Shown here: positions 1 to 6,337 of the stretch, piece after piece | Layout of the letters: each line of letters begins with the position of its first letter | Position numbering within the stretch: position 1 is the stretch's first letter | DNA from: JBDTMT01 sp033764095 | GTDB lineage: Bacteria > Desulfobacterota > Binatia > HRBIN30 > CADEER01 | Length of the DNA: 7,247 bases | Direction: 5' to 3' | Assembly: GCA_033764095.1 (NCBI GenBank) | Contig: JANRJF010000420.1 | Coordinates: 1 to 7,247, forward strand | Position numbers and translations under genes: made by a program | The notes under the pieces: model-generated | Database searches by the model: none | The model's input: the letters and a program-made list of their open reading frames with translations, nothing else | What the model was told of the DNA's origin: nothing

Positions 1-565
1 ACACCACCGAGGCGCCGCTCAGCACGCAGGCGAGTTGCACGTTGGCGAGCAGCGCCGCCACCAGCGCGGCGAGCGTCACCCGCCCGGCGCCGGGACGCTC
101 GACCACCGCGACGCAGGCGAGCAGCAGCACGGCGCCGAGGAACAGCAGCAGGCTGCTGTTGTACAGCGCGCTGGCGCGCAGCATGGCGTCGATGCGGTCG
201 AGGTAGAGCCACACCGCCGCGGCGCCGGCGAGGCCGCCGCCGAGCCGCACCGCCAGGTGGAAGAGCAGCGCGGCGCCGAGCGCGGCGAGCAGCTGCACGG
301 CGCGATGGGCGCCGTCCAGCCCGACGCCGAAGCCGGCCAGCACGGTGCGCAGCTGCAGCCAGGCGACCGCGTGGGTGAGGCCGGGGATCGAGGTGGTGAC
401 GCCGGTCAGCGTGCACGAGTTCTGCCCCAGGCACTGCCGCACCTCGCGCTCGTCGTTGAAGGTATCGATCCAGATGATCGGCGAGCCGCCGCCGAGCCGC
501 AGCATGACGACCCACGCCGCGGCGCAGAGCGCGACCAGCGCCGCGCCGTGCAGCACGCGGCTCAC
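1..565 (-). CDS. GT-C/ArnT-like membrane glycosyltransferase, N-terminal part (cut by left edge)
   Basis: The minus strand is open from a GTG at 565 to the left edge, giving 188 residues without a stop; the C-terminus lies outside the window. The protein begins with a hydrophobic helix (about residues 5-24). An extracytoplasmic loop follows with IDTFNDE (33-39), a cysteine pair at 45 and 51, and TTSIPGLTH (57-65). Further membrane segments lie at about 86-106, 110-122, 136-155 and 164-181. An acidic residue in the first outer loop is the usual site of the catalytic base in GT-C enzymes, so D34, D38 or E39 are candidates. Such proteins move a sugar from a polyprenyl-phosphate carrier at the outer face of the inner membrane. 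The start is chosen because hydrophobic sequence begins right after it; no strong ribosome binding site is visible. A four-codon ATG frame at 576 ends in a TGA overlapping this GTG. It is divergent from the next gene. Family is fairly sure; substrate is unknown. Confidence 0.72.
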   Translation of the reverse strand, partial: MSRVLHGAALVALCAAAWVVMLRLGGGSPIIWIDTFNDEREVRQCLGQNSCTLTGVTTSIPGLTHAVAWLQLRTVLAGFGVGLDGAHRAVQLLAALGAALLFHLAVRLGGGLAGAAAVWLYLDRIDAMLRASALYNSSLLLFLGAVLLLACVAVVERPGAGRVTLAALVAALLANVQLACVLSGASVV

Positions 566-578
566 GCCGCACCCATCG

Positions 579-611
579 TGTCGGGCCCTCGCATCCGACC
601 GTCGCCCGACA
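579..611. promoter_or_regulatory. 8-bp inverted repeat between two divergent genes
   Basis: TGTCGGGC at 579-586 is repeated inverted as GCCCGACA at 604-611, with a 17-base gap. It lies in the short spacer between two divergent glycosyltransferase-like genes, so it could be an operator or a small hairpin in a leader. No clear -10/-35 boxes are visible nearby. In DNA this GC-rich an 8-bp match can arise by chance, so this is a weak candidate only. Confidence 0.2.
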
Positions 612-636
612 TAAGCACCTGGTTCGCGCCCCCGCG

Positions 637-2589
637 GTGCCGGCGACCATGTCACACCCCCTGCGAGCCAGCCAAGCGACGTGCCGCCTGTTCGTCAGCC
701 TGGTCGGGCTGGCGCTGCTGGCGGCGGCGCCGGCAGCCGCCGCGGCGCCGCCGCACGAGGACACGGTGGTGCCGCCCGGCCACGAGGAGCTGTTCGCCGA
801 CATGCTCGGGCGCGGCGCGACGCTGCCGGACGGCTGCGCGTTCCGCGCCGGCCAGATCGAACGCAGCGTCGTGCGCGGCGTCTACGCGTGCCCGGGCGGC
901 GAGGTGGCGATCGAGTTGCGCCACCCGTCGGCGGCGCCGCCGGGCGCGGCGCGCACCGACCGCTTCGGCGTCGTGTGGGCGCGCGGCGCGCCGGCGGACG
1001 GGCTGCTGGCGGCGGGGGTGGCGCGCGTCACCGCGCGCGAGCGCGGCTTCGCGTGGCTCGAGCTGCCGCCGCCCGAGGCGCACGGGCCGCCCAAGCCGGG
1101 CTGGGTCGATGGGGGCATGGCGTTCTACGCCCTGCTGCTCGCCGGCGTCGCGCTGGCGGCGCTGCGCACGCGGCGCGAGTGGCTGACCCGCGCCGCGTTG
1201 CCGGTCGCGCTGCTCACCCTGCTGGCGCTGGTGCTGCGCGGCATCGCCAGCGGCGGGCCGGCCGACATCCGCGCCGTGCTCGGCGAGACCCGCGCCAGCC
1301 GCGGTGGCTTCGCCGCCTTCACCGAGCTCGTCTACGCGCTGTTGCCGCCGGGCGACGAGAGCATCTGGGCGGTCGATCGCCTGTGCGGCGCGCTGGCGGT
1401 GCCGCTGCTCTACGCGCTGGTGCGGGCGCGCTTCGCCGACCGCCTGATCGCCATCGGCGCCGCCGCGGCGCTGGCGATGACGCCGCTGCTGGTGCGCTTC
1501 GCCGCCTCCGACACGCCGTACATCCCGCTCTGCGCCGCCTTCCTCGGCGCGCTGGTCGCCTACGACCGCTGGGCGGAACGGCCGGCGGTCGCCACCCTGG
1601 CGCTCGCCTTCGGCCTGCTGACCGCGGCCATCGAGCTGCGCCCCGACGGCATCTGGCTGGTGGTGCCGGCGGCGCTGCTGGTGCTGGCGCGGCCGTTGCC
1701 GGCGTGGCGCGTCCTCTTCCGCCCGTCGACGCTGCTCTGCGCCCTCGCCTTCGTCGCGCTCAACGCCGTGCCGGTGATGACCTCGGTCAGCGGACACTCC
1801 GGCGGCGGCTACACCGCCAGCTTCGTCCTGGTCGGCTCGCTGTTCGGCAGCCCCTGGCTGGTGCCGGCGATGACGCCGGGCTGGCTCGCGGCGCTGCTCG
1901 GGCTCGGCGCACTGGCGGCGCTCGGACACGGGCGCGCCGGGGTGCTGTGGTTGGTCGCGACGCTGGTCGCCGATCCGATCGACTTTCCCGCCGACGCGCC
2001 GCTCGGCCACTACGCCAATGCCCGCTACCACATTCCCGCCATGTACCTGGCCTGCGGGCTGATCGGCCTCGGCAGCGCGGCGCTGGTGCGGCGCGGCGAG
2101 CGCTGGAGCGGGCGCCCGCTGCGCGCCGCGCCGCTGCTGGCGGTGGCGATCATCGCGCTCGCCGCGGCGCCGCGACTCGACCTGCTGTGGCACCTGTGGA
2201 CGCCGCAGCGCGAGTTCGCCTTCTTCCGCGCCGGGCTGCGGCAGCTCGACGCGGACTGCACGGTGGTGGCGCTGACCGACACGCGCGATGCCGGCTTCGT
2301 CCCGTTCGACTACCTGGTGCCCGGTCGGCTGCTCGATCTCACCCCGTTCCTGGCCGACGGCCACGACGGCTGCGTCGTCTACTACCGTGGCGCCAACTGC
2401 TACAGCGGCGCCCTCGACCTGGCACCGCCGGAGCGCGAGATCCATCCCGCCTGCCGCGAGATGGAGCGCCGCTTCCAGCTCGAGCCGATCGTCGAGGCGC
2501 AACTCCCCGCCGACCCGTACCGCGACGAGCGCTACGTGCGCGATCCGCTGCCGGTCGGTTTCTATCGCCTGCACCCGCCGCCGCGCTGA
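637..2589 (+). CDS. GT-C-like membrane glycosyltransferase with N-terminal signal peptide and extracytoplasmic domain
   Basis: A 650-residue frame from a GTG at 637; an ATG at 649 (646 residues) may be the true start, and numbering here is from that ATG. Residues 12-33 form a signal peptide or first helix ending in an Ala-rich stretch. Residues about 34-155 are a soluble domain with a cysteine pair (C63, C81) in the context DGCAF...VYACPGG. About 12 membrane segments follow between 158 and 510. The first large outer loop carries D206 and E213, plausible catalytic acids for a GT-C fold. The C-terminal 130 residues are soluble, with YYRGANCYS (578-586) and four cysteines, ending in VGFYRL. Known role of the family: transfer of a sugar from a polyprenyl-linked donor to lipid, glycan or protein at the outer face of the inner membrane; the substrate here is unknown. 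It aligns over much of its length with the protein at 4355-5989 but has the extra front domain. It is divergent from the gene on its left and convergent with the gene on its right. Confidence 0.8.
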   Translation: MPATMSHPLRASQATCRLFVSLVGLALLAAAPAAAAAPPHEDTVVPPGHEELFADMLGRGATLPDGCAFRAGQIERSVVRGVYACPGGEVAIELRHPSAAPPGAARTDRFGVVWARGAPADGLLAAGVARVTARERGFAWLELPPPEAHGPPKPGWVDGGMAFYALLLAGVALAALRTRREWLTRAALPVALLTLLALVLRGIASGGPADIRAVLGETRASRGGFAAFTELVYALLPPGDESIWAVDRLCGALAVPLLYALVRARFADRLIAIGAAAALAMTPLLVRFAASDTPYIPLCAAFLGALVAYDRWAERPAVATLALAFGLLTAAIELRPDGIWLVVPAALLVLARPLPAWRVLFRPSTLLCALAFVALNAVPVMTSVSGHSGGGYTASFVLVGSLFGSPWLVPAMTPGWLAALLGLGALAALGHGRAGVLWLVATLVADPIDFPADAPLGHYANARYHIPAMYLACGLIGLGSAALVRRGERWSGRPLRAAPLLAVAIIALAAAPRLDLLWHLWTPQREFAFFRAGLRQLDADCTVVALTDTRDAGFVPFDYLVPGRLLDLTPFLADGHDGCVVYYRGANCYSGALDLAPPEREIHPACREMERRFQLEPIVEAQLPADPYRDERYVRDPLPVGFYRLHPPPR

Positions 2590-2605
2590 GGCGCGCGCCG
2601 GCCCG

Positions 2606-2774
2606 GCGCGGCAGATCAGTTTGGACCCCCATCCTGACCTTCCCGCGCTGCCGTCGGGGAAGGAATCGGATCAAGTTCCTTCCCGCGCTGACCCGGGGCA
2701 AGGAATCGATCAAGTTCCTTCCCCCGCGTCAGCGGGGGAAGGTCAGGATGGGGGCCCGAACTGGTCTGCCGCGC
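2606..2774. repeat. 169-bp nested palindromic element, possible bidirectional terminator
   Basis: Two 60-base arms, 2606-2665 and 2715-2774, are reverse complements without gaps, matching at 53 of 60 positions by hand alignment. Inside are three units about 39-40 bases apart (starting near 2636, 2676 and 2715). Each unit is itself a hairpin of the form TTCCTTCCC...GGGAAGGAA, and the units are joined by ATCGATCAAG or a close variant. The edges of the repeated core read CCCCCATCCTGACC and its complement. It fills almost all of the gap between two convergent genes, so its RNA would fold strongly from either strand and could end transcription from both sides, although there is no long T run. It carries no gene. 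It resembles REP/MITE-type dispersed repeats; mobility is inference. Confidence 0.85.
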
Positions 2775-2776
2775 GC

Positions 2777-2787
2777 TGCCTCTGTGG
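2777..2787. repeat. 11-base match to the arm of the 4112-4271 element
   Basis: TGCCTCTGTGG here is identical to bases 4253-4263 in the right arm of the inverted-repeat element further right. It sits in the 36 bases between the nested palindrome and the stop codon of the minus-strand gene. It could be a decayed half copy of that repeat. Eleven bases alone may be chance. Confidence 0.25.
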
Positions 2788-2810
2788 CGCTTTGCGCTGC
2801 CTGCGCGGGC

Positions 2811-4040
2811 CTAGCTGAACAGGCGGATCTGGACCGCGCCCGGCGACGCCGGCAGGCGGGCCACTTCGACGCCGGCGCGCCAGGCGATCAGCCGGTCGTC
2901 CGCCACCTGGACGCGGTCGGCGCCCGACAGCGCCGCGCGCCACGCCGCCGTGTGCGGCCCGTCGGTGCACAGCTCGAGGCCGCCGAGCGCCATCGCCTGC
3001 GCCCCGCCGGGCGCCGCCGTCACCGCCAGCCGCAGCGCGCCGCCGTCGCGGAACAGCACCAGCAGCCCGGCCAGGCTGTCGCGCAGCGAGCGCGCCGCGC
3101 CGGGCTCGATCGCGGCGACGCGCTGCAGCAGCGCGTCGGCATAGGCCAGCGACGGCGCGCAGTCGTACGCGCAGGGCGCGTGCGAGATCAGGCTGCGGCC
3201 GACCGCGTCGTTGAGCAACGCCGCGGGCGCACCGGTGGTGCGGCGCAGGGTGGTGAAGCGGATCGCCGCGTTGGAGCGGTCGCGCAGCGGCAGGAACGCC
3301 TCGATGCAGCAGGGCGGATAGCCGAGCGCCGCACCGAGCGCGCGGACCTGCGCATCGGTCGCCGGCCGGCCGCGACTGCAGTGGCGGATCATCGCTCCCT
3401 CGGCGGCCGCGGCGGCCGCGGCGGCCGGCGCGGCACGGGCGCGGTAGAGCAGCACGGTGACCGCCTCGACCGGCGTGGCGGCGGTGCGCTCGCTGCCGCA
3501 GAAGCCGGCCACGAAGCCCGGGGCATCGAGGACGCGCGCGTGCAGGCCGGCGTCGCGCACCTCGGCGAGCAGCGCGTCGACGGCGCTCGCGGCGACGACG
3601 CTGCGACAGACCGGCTTGAGCGCGCTGCGCACCGCCAGCCATTCGAGATCGAGGTTCAACCGGCTGAACGCCGCGCCGGGCTCGTCGCCGCCCGCCGCGG
3701 CGCCGGCGGCCTGGGTGTCGAACAGACCATCGTAGTCCGACGGCGCCAGCGACGTCTCCCACGCCGCGATGCGCTCGGACACCGCGTCGATCAGGCGATA
3801 GCCGAGGCGGTCGGGCGGCGGCGCGCAGTAGCCGATCTTGAAGCGGACGGTCTCGCGGTAGCTGGCGCTGTCGGCGTTGCTCGGCCGCAGCCACAGCACG
3901 AATTGCTGCCCGTCCTTCTCGAAGGTGAATTCCACCGCCGGCCCGTTCGAGACGTCCACCAGCCGGTACTCGGCGGCGCGGGCGGGGCCGGAGACCAGGT
4001 CGGCGAGCAGGACGTGGGTGGTGCGGTGGGCGATCGCCAT
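2811..4040 (-). CDS. Uncharacterised protein with DUF483-like Cys/His motif domain
   Basis: A 409-residue soluble protein from an ATG at 4040 to a TAG at 2811-2813. The open frame continues upstream, but there it runs through the repeat element, so this ATG is the sensible start. Residues 23-93 form a first region (VEFTFEKDGQQFVLWLRPSN, then RFKIGYC at 66-72) that looks like a compact beta-rich domain. Residues 126-200 form a middle region. An Ala-rich linker (201-213) leads to a second domain with GYPPCCIEAF (240-249) and HAPCAYDCAPS (287-297). The paired cysteines with His-x-x-Cys-x3-Cys and a following Ser resemble DUF483, a family of unknown function, and suggest metal binding or a redox site. 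The last 100 residues are predicted mixed beta strands. No signal peptide or membrane helix is seen, so it is probably cytoplasmic. It lies between two paralogous membrane glycosyltransferase genes on the opposite strand, so a shared operon is excluded. Family call is from motif memory; biochemical role is unknown. Confidence 0.72.
   Translation of the reverse strand: MAIAHRTTHVLLADLVSGPARAAEYRLVDVSNGPAVEFTFEKDGQQFVLWLRPSNADSASYRETVRFKIGYCAPPPDRLGYRLIDAVSERIAAWETSLAPSDYDGLFDTQAAGAAAGGDEPGAAFSRLNLDLEWLAVRSALKPVCRSVVAASAVDALLAEVRDAGLHARVLDAPGFVAGFCGSERTAATPVEAVTVLLYRARAAPAAAAAAAAEGAMIRHCSRGRPATDAQVRALGAALGYPPCCIEAFLPLRDRSNAAIRFTTLRRTTGAPAALLNDAVGRSLISHAPCAYDCAPSLAYADALLQRVAAIEPGAARSLRDSLAGLLVLFRDGGALRLAVTAAPGGAQAMALGGLELCTDGPHTAAWRAALSGADRVQVADDRLIAWRAGVEVARLPASPGAVQIRLFS
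3401..3427. repeat. Three tandem copies of a 9-base repeat coding an Ala tract
   Basis: CGGCGGCCG occurs three times in a row without change. It lies inside the DUF483-like gene, where it encodes the Ala-rich linker (about residues 203-213) between the middle region and the Cys/His domain. The repeat is in frame (three codons), so copy-number changes would alter linker length without breaking the gene. Confidence 0.7.
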
Positions 4041-4354
4041 GCCGCAACCATCGCGTGCCCGGAGGGTCCCTTCAAGCCGCGACGGCGGCGGCCCGGTACT
4101 GGCCTGAGCAAAGAATTCACCACGGAGGCACAGAGTGCACAGAGGGAGAACGGGGCCGGGCGAGATCAGGCACGTGGTTCCCGAGCCCATTGCGAATGGC
4201 TCTGAGGGGATGGCCCGCGCGCGGAGCTGCGGCAGTCCTCTCTGGGGCTCTGTGCCTCTGTGGTGAATTCTCTGGCACGGCGAGGCTCGGTCAGCAGCGC
4301 CCGGCGGCGGCAGCGCGTTGCGCAACCGTCGCACGGCTGGCTAGCCTCGCGCCG
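4041..4354. other. Divergent intergenic region
   Basis: This 314-base gap separates the minus-strand DUF483-like gene from the plus-strand glycosyltransferase, so it should hold both promoters. About half of it (4112-4271) is an inverted-repeat element. Long frames on both strands read through it, but the encoded peptide is Arg/Gly/Ala-rich, is shared with the repeat arms and has no domain character, so I treat it as non-coding. I could not identify convincing -10/-35 boxes. The flanks of the element, 4041-4111 and 4272-4354, show nothing else I recognise. Confidence 0.6.
4112..4271. repeat. 160-bp element bounded by 24-bp inverted repeats (MITE/REP-like)
   Basis: Arms at 4112-4135 and 4248-4271 are reverse complements with one mismatch in 24. 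The arm begins AGAATTCACCAC and ends GGCACAGAG. Complementarity continues imperfectly inward for about 15 more bases (CAGAG-rich). The middle has a smaller hairpin, GAGCCCATT / AATGGCTC, at 4183-4202. There is no transposase and no room for one. The AT-containing arm differs in composition from the surrounding coding DNA. It lies between two divergent genes, so it either carries or separates their promoters. Similar CACAGAGGCACAGAG-type repeats are known to me from several environmental bacterial genomes; that it is mobile is inference. Confidence 0.8.
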
Positions 4355-5989
4355 GTGGGGGTGCTGATCGGCGGGCTCGAGGTCCTGTTCGGCAAGGGCG
4401 ATGCCGATCACGCGCTGTGGCTGGCGCTGGTGCGGCTCGACATCCTCGCCTTCCTGCTGTGCGCCGGCCTGCTGCTCGCCTGGGGGGTGTCGCGGCGCGG
4501 CCGTCCCTGGGCGCAGTGGACGCCGGTCGATGTCGGGCTCGCCGCCGGGCTGACGGCGCTCGCCGCCGCCCTGCGCCTCGCCGTCGAGCCCAATCTCTCC
4601 GACCTCGGCGGCATCGGCTACAGCCGCATCCTGCTCGGCTACAAGGGCCACTTCGGCGCCGCGCAGCTGTACTCGCTGCTGTACGCGCACGCCGGCCGCG
4701 ACCTCGAGCACGCGGTGCTGCTCAACCGCCTCGCCTCGACCCTCACCGTCCCGCTGGTCTACGGGCTGGCGCGGCGCCTGACGCCGGCGACGCGCAGCTT
4801 CGCGGTCATCGCCGCGGCGCTGCTGGCGCTGCATCCGCTGCACCTGCTGTTCACGCCGACCGACGCGCTGCCGATCTGCACGTCGTTCCTGGCCGCGGCG
4901 TCCTACCTGCTGCTCGCCATCGCCGTCGACGGCGCCAGCACGCCCGCCTGGCTGCGTCCGACGGCGGCGCTCGGCGCCGCCAGCGGCCTCGCGCTGCTCA
5001 CCCAGGTCCGCTACGAGAACTACGCCTTCCTGCTGCCGCCGGCGCTCTACCTGTGGGCGCAGCGCGGCGCGGCGCTGCGCCCGCTGTGGCCGGGCGCGGT
5101 CGCCCTGGCGCTGCTGCTAGGCGCCTACACCCTCGCCGCGCTCGGCGCCGGCTCGTCGTTCCAGAATCCGGTGGTCTGGTCGGACGTCGCGCAGACGCTG
5201 GGCGGCGAACTGCGCGACAACCCGATCTTCGCCACCTGGACCATGCTGGTCGGCACGGCGGCGGCACTGCTGTCGCGCCGCAGCGCGGTGCGGCGCTGGG
5301 CGCTGCTGCCGCTGCTCGCCGTGCTGCCGATCGCCGCGGTGAGCGGCCGTGGCCACCACTTCGCGCGCGCCTACGTCAACCTGGTGCTGCCGCTGACGCT
5401 GATGGCGGGCTACGGCCTGTCGCTGCTCTGGGAGGCGCGCCGCTGGGCGCCGCGCGCCGTGGTGCTCGCCTGCCTGGGCTGGTCGGCGCTGCTGCCGGTG
5501 TTGTTCTGGCCGACCCTGCGCGAGCGCCACCTGGAGACCGCCGAGCACGACTTCCTGCGCGGCGCGCTGGCGACGTTGCCACCGGGCATCGACCGGATCA
5601 TCGCGCCCGACGACGTCCGCCTGGAGCGCGAGACGCACTCGACGATCGAGGCGCTCAACAAGCTGCGCATGATCGCCGCCGCGGTCGGCGCCCGGGTGGA
5701 GATCGTCGGCATGACCCAGTACCTCGAGCACCCGGAGACGGTGGACTGCACGCGCGGCAACTGCGCGCTGCTGGCCGGCGCGCTGTGCGCCGGGCTGCCG
5801 CAGTACTGGTTCGCCGCCGACACCTGCGCGCAGGCGCTCGACCGGCACCGCGGCGCGCCGCTCGCCGAGCAGGAGGTGCGCGCCGGCTCGTTCGTCGACT
5901 GCAGCATCTACCGCGGCGCCGCCCGCCGGCAGCACTGCGACCCGGTGCGGCTGCCGCGGCGGCTCGGACTGTATCGCCTGGTCGACTGA
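4355..5989 (+). CDS. GT-C-like membrane glycosyltransferase, paralogue of the gene at 637-2589
   Basis: From a GTG at 4355 this is 544 residues. The frame is open to 4055, but those extra residues come from the repeat element. GTG at 4361 or an upstream in-frame ATG at 4196 are other options, and no good ribosome binding site settles it. About 12 hydrophobic segments run from about 20 to 386 (for example 20-46, 58-75, 149-166, 172-190, 245-264, 314-328, 341-359, 367-386). The first outer loop holds SDLGGIGYSR (82-91), with D83 a candidate catalytic acid. A soluble C-terminal part (about 390-544) has cysteines at 465, 470, 478, 491, 516 and 528, and ends GLYRLVD. Compared with the paralogue, NRLASTLTVPLVYGLARR matches DRLCGALAVPLLYALVRA, TPTDALPI matches SDTPYIPL, and HHFARAY matches HYANARY. 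It lacks the paralogue's N-terminal extracytoplasmic domain. Expected role: polyprenyl-phosphate-sugar-dependent transfer at the outer face of the inner membrane; the acceptor is unknown. Confidence 0.78.
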   Translation: MGVLIGGLEVLFGKGDADHALWLALVRLDILAFLLCAGLLLAWGVSRRGRPWAQWTPVDVGLAAGLTALAAALRLAVEPNLSDLGGIGYSRILLGYKGHFGAAQLYSLLYAHAGRDLEHAVLLNRLASTLTVPLVYGLARRLTPATRSFAVIAAALLALHPLHLLFTPTDALPICTSFLAAASYLLLAIAVDGASTPAWLRPTAALGAASGLALLTQVRYENYAFLLPPALYLWAQRGAALRPLWPGAVALALLLGAYTLAALGAGSSFQNPVVWSDVAQTLGGELRDNPIFATWTMLVGTAAALLSRRSAVRRWALLPLLAVLPIAAVSGRGHHFARAYVNLVLPLTLMAGYGLSLLWEARRWAPRAVVLACLGWSALLPVLFWPTLRERHLETAEHDFLRGALATLPPGIDRIIAPDDVRLERETHSTIEALNKLRMIAAAVGARVEIVGMTQYLEHPETVDCTRGNCALLAGALCAGLPQYWFAADTCAQALDRHRGAPLAEQEVRAGSFVDCSIYRGAARRQHCDPVRLPRRLGLYRLVD

Positions 5990-6050
5990 GCGGAGGTCTG
6001 GTCGGTCTTCCTGCCGGCTCTGTTCGCACAGTTCAAATCAGCTCCTGGTG

Positions 6051-6074
6051 GCGCGGGGCTCCAGCCCCGTGCGC
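6051..6074. terminator. G/C hairpin after the glycosyltransferase gene
   Basis: GCGCGGGGCT at 6051-6060 pairs with AGCCCCGTGCGC at 6063-6074 across a CC loop, with one bulged T. It lies about 60 bases after the stop of the upstream gene and could help end its transcript. There is no T run behind it, so a classic intrinsic terminator is not shown. The GGGGCTCCAGCCCC core also resembles a common dispersed repeat motif in GC-rich genomes. Confidence 0.4.
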
Positions 6075-6120
6075 CTGCACCGCGGAGCGGAGCAGGCAGC
6101 GGCCGTTCGGCGCCGCTCCC

Positions 6121-6235
6121 CCACTGGGTCGCCGAGCAGTAGCGCGGCACTCCATGGCCGCTCCTGCTTGGCGAATCGGCGCGGCGGCGGCCACAGAGGG
6201 CCGCGCTACCTTCCGCGTGCTGGAACGCCCAGTGG
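6121..6235. repeat. 115-bp palindromic element with 23-bp inner and 8-bp outer inverted repeats
   Basis: Inner arms at 6139-6161 and 6187-6209 (starting GTAGCGCGGC) are reverse complements at 20 of 23 positions. An outer pair, CCACTGGG at 6121-6128 and CCCAGTGG at 6228-6235, is perfect. The spacers between inner and outer arms share only patches. It contains no gene. It differs in sequence from the other two palindromic elements of the window. Nested arms suggest a REP- or MITE-like unit; function is unknown. Confidence 0.7.
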
Positions 6236-6332
6236 CGGGCGCGATTTCCATCGCTTGACGGCGCCGGGATTGGTAGTGGTGGCGGTGCTGCTCGATGCGC
6301 TCCGGGGGGTGGGACAGGGACGCGGTCGGGCT

Positions 6333-6337
6333 GGAGG
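6333..6337 (+). promoter_or_regulatory. Ribosome binding site deciding the start of the dioxygenase gene
   Basis: GGAGG lies five bases before the GTG at 6343, the only clear Shine-Dalgarno match in this leader. It favours that GTG over the in-frame ATG at 6295, which has no such site. Confidence 0.6.

Noticed and set aside
35..1186. A 383-residue plus-strand frame at the left end
   Set aside because: It is antisense to the first membrane protein and overlaps the second out of frame; composition is shadow-like.
652..2574. A 640-residue minus-strand frame opposite the glycosyltransferase
   Set aside because: It is rich in Gln, Arg, His and Ala without hydrophobic core pattern or motifs, while the plus-strand frame has a signal peptide, membrane helices and paralogue matches.
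2606..2774. CRISPR array reading of the three repeated units
   Set aside because: The units are adjacent palindromes with only about 10-base, near-identical linkers. There are no unique spacers and no cas genes.
681..4205. A 1174-residue plus-strand open frame across two genes and a repeat
   Set aside because: It is out of frame with the membrane protein at 637-2589 and antisense to the DUF483-like gene. Its product is almost all Arg, Ala, Gly and Pro, typical of a shadow frame in GC-rich DNA.
4112..4271. Complete insertion sequence
   Set aside because: The 160-base element has terminal inverted repeats but no transposase frame, so at most it is non-autonomous.
6051..6074. Classic rho-independent terminator
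   Set aside because: The hairpin is strong, but no T run follows; kept only as a possible terminator with low confidence.
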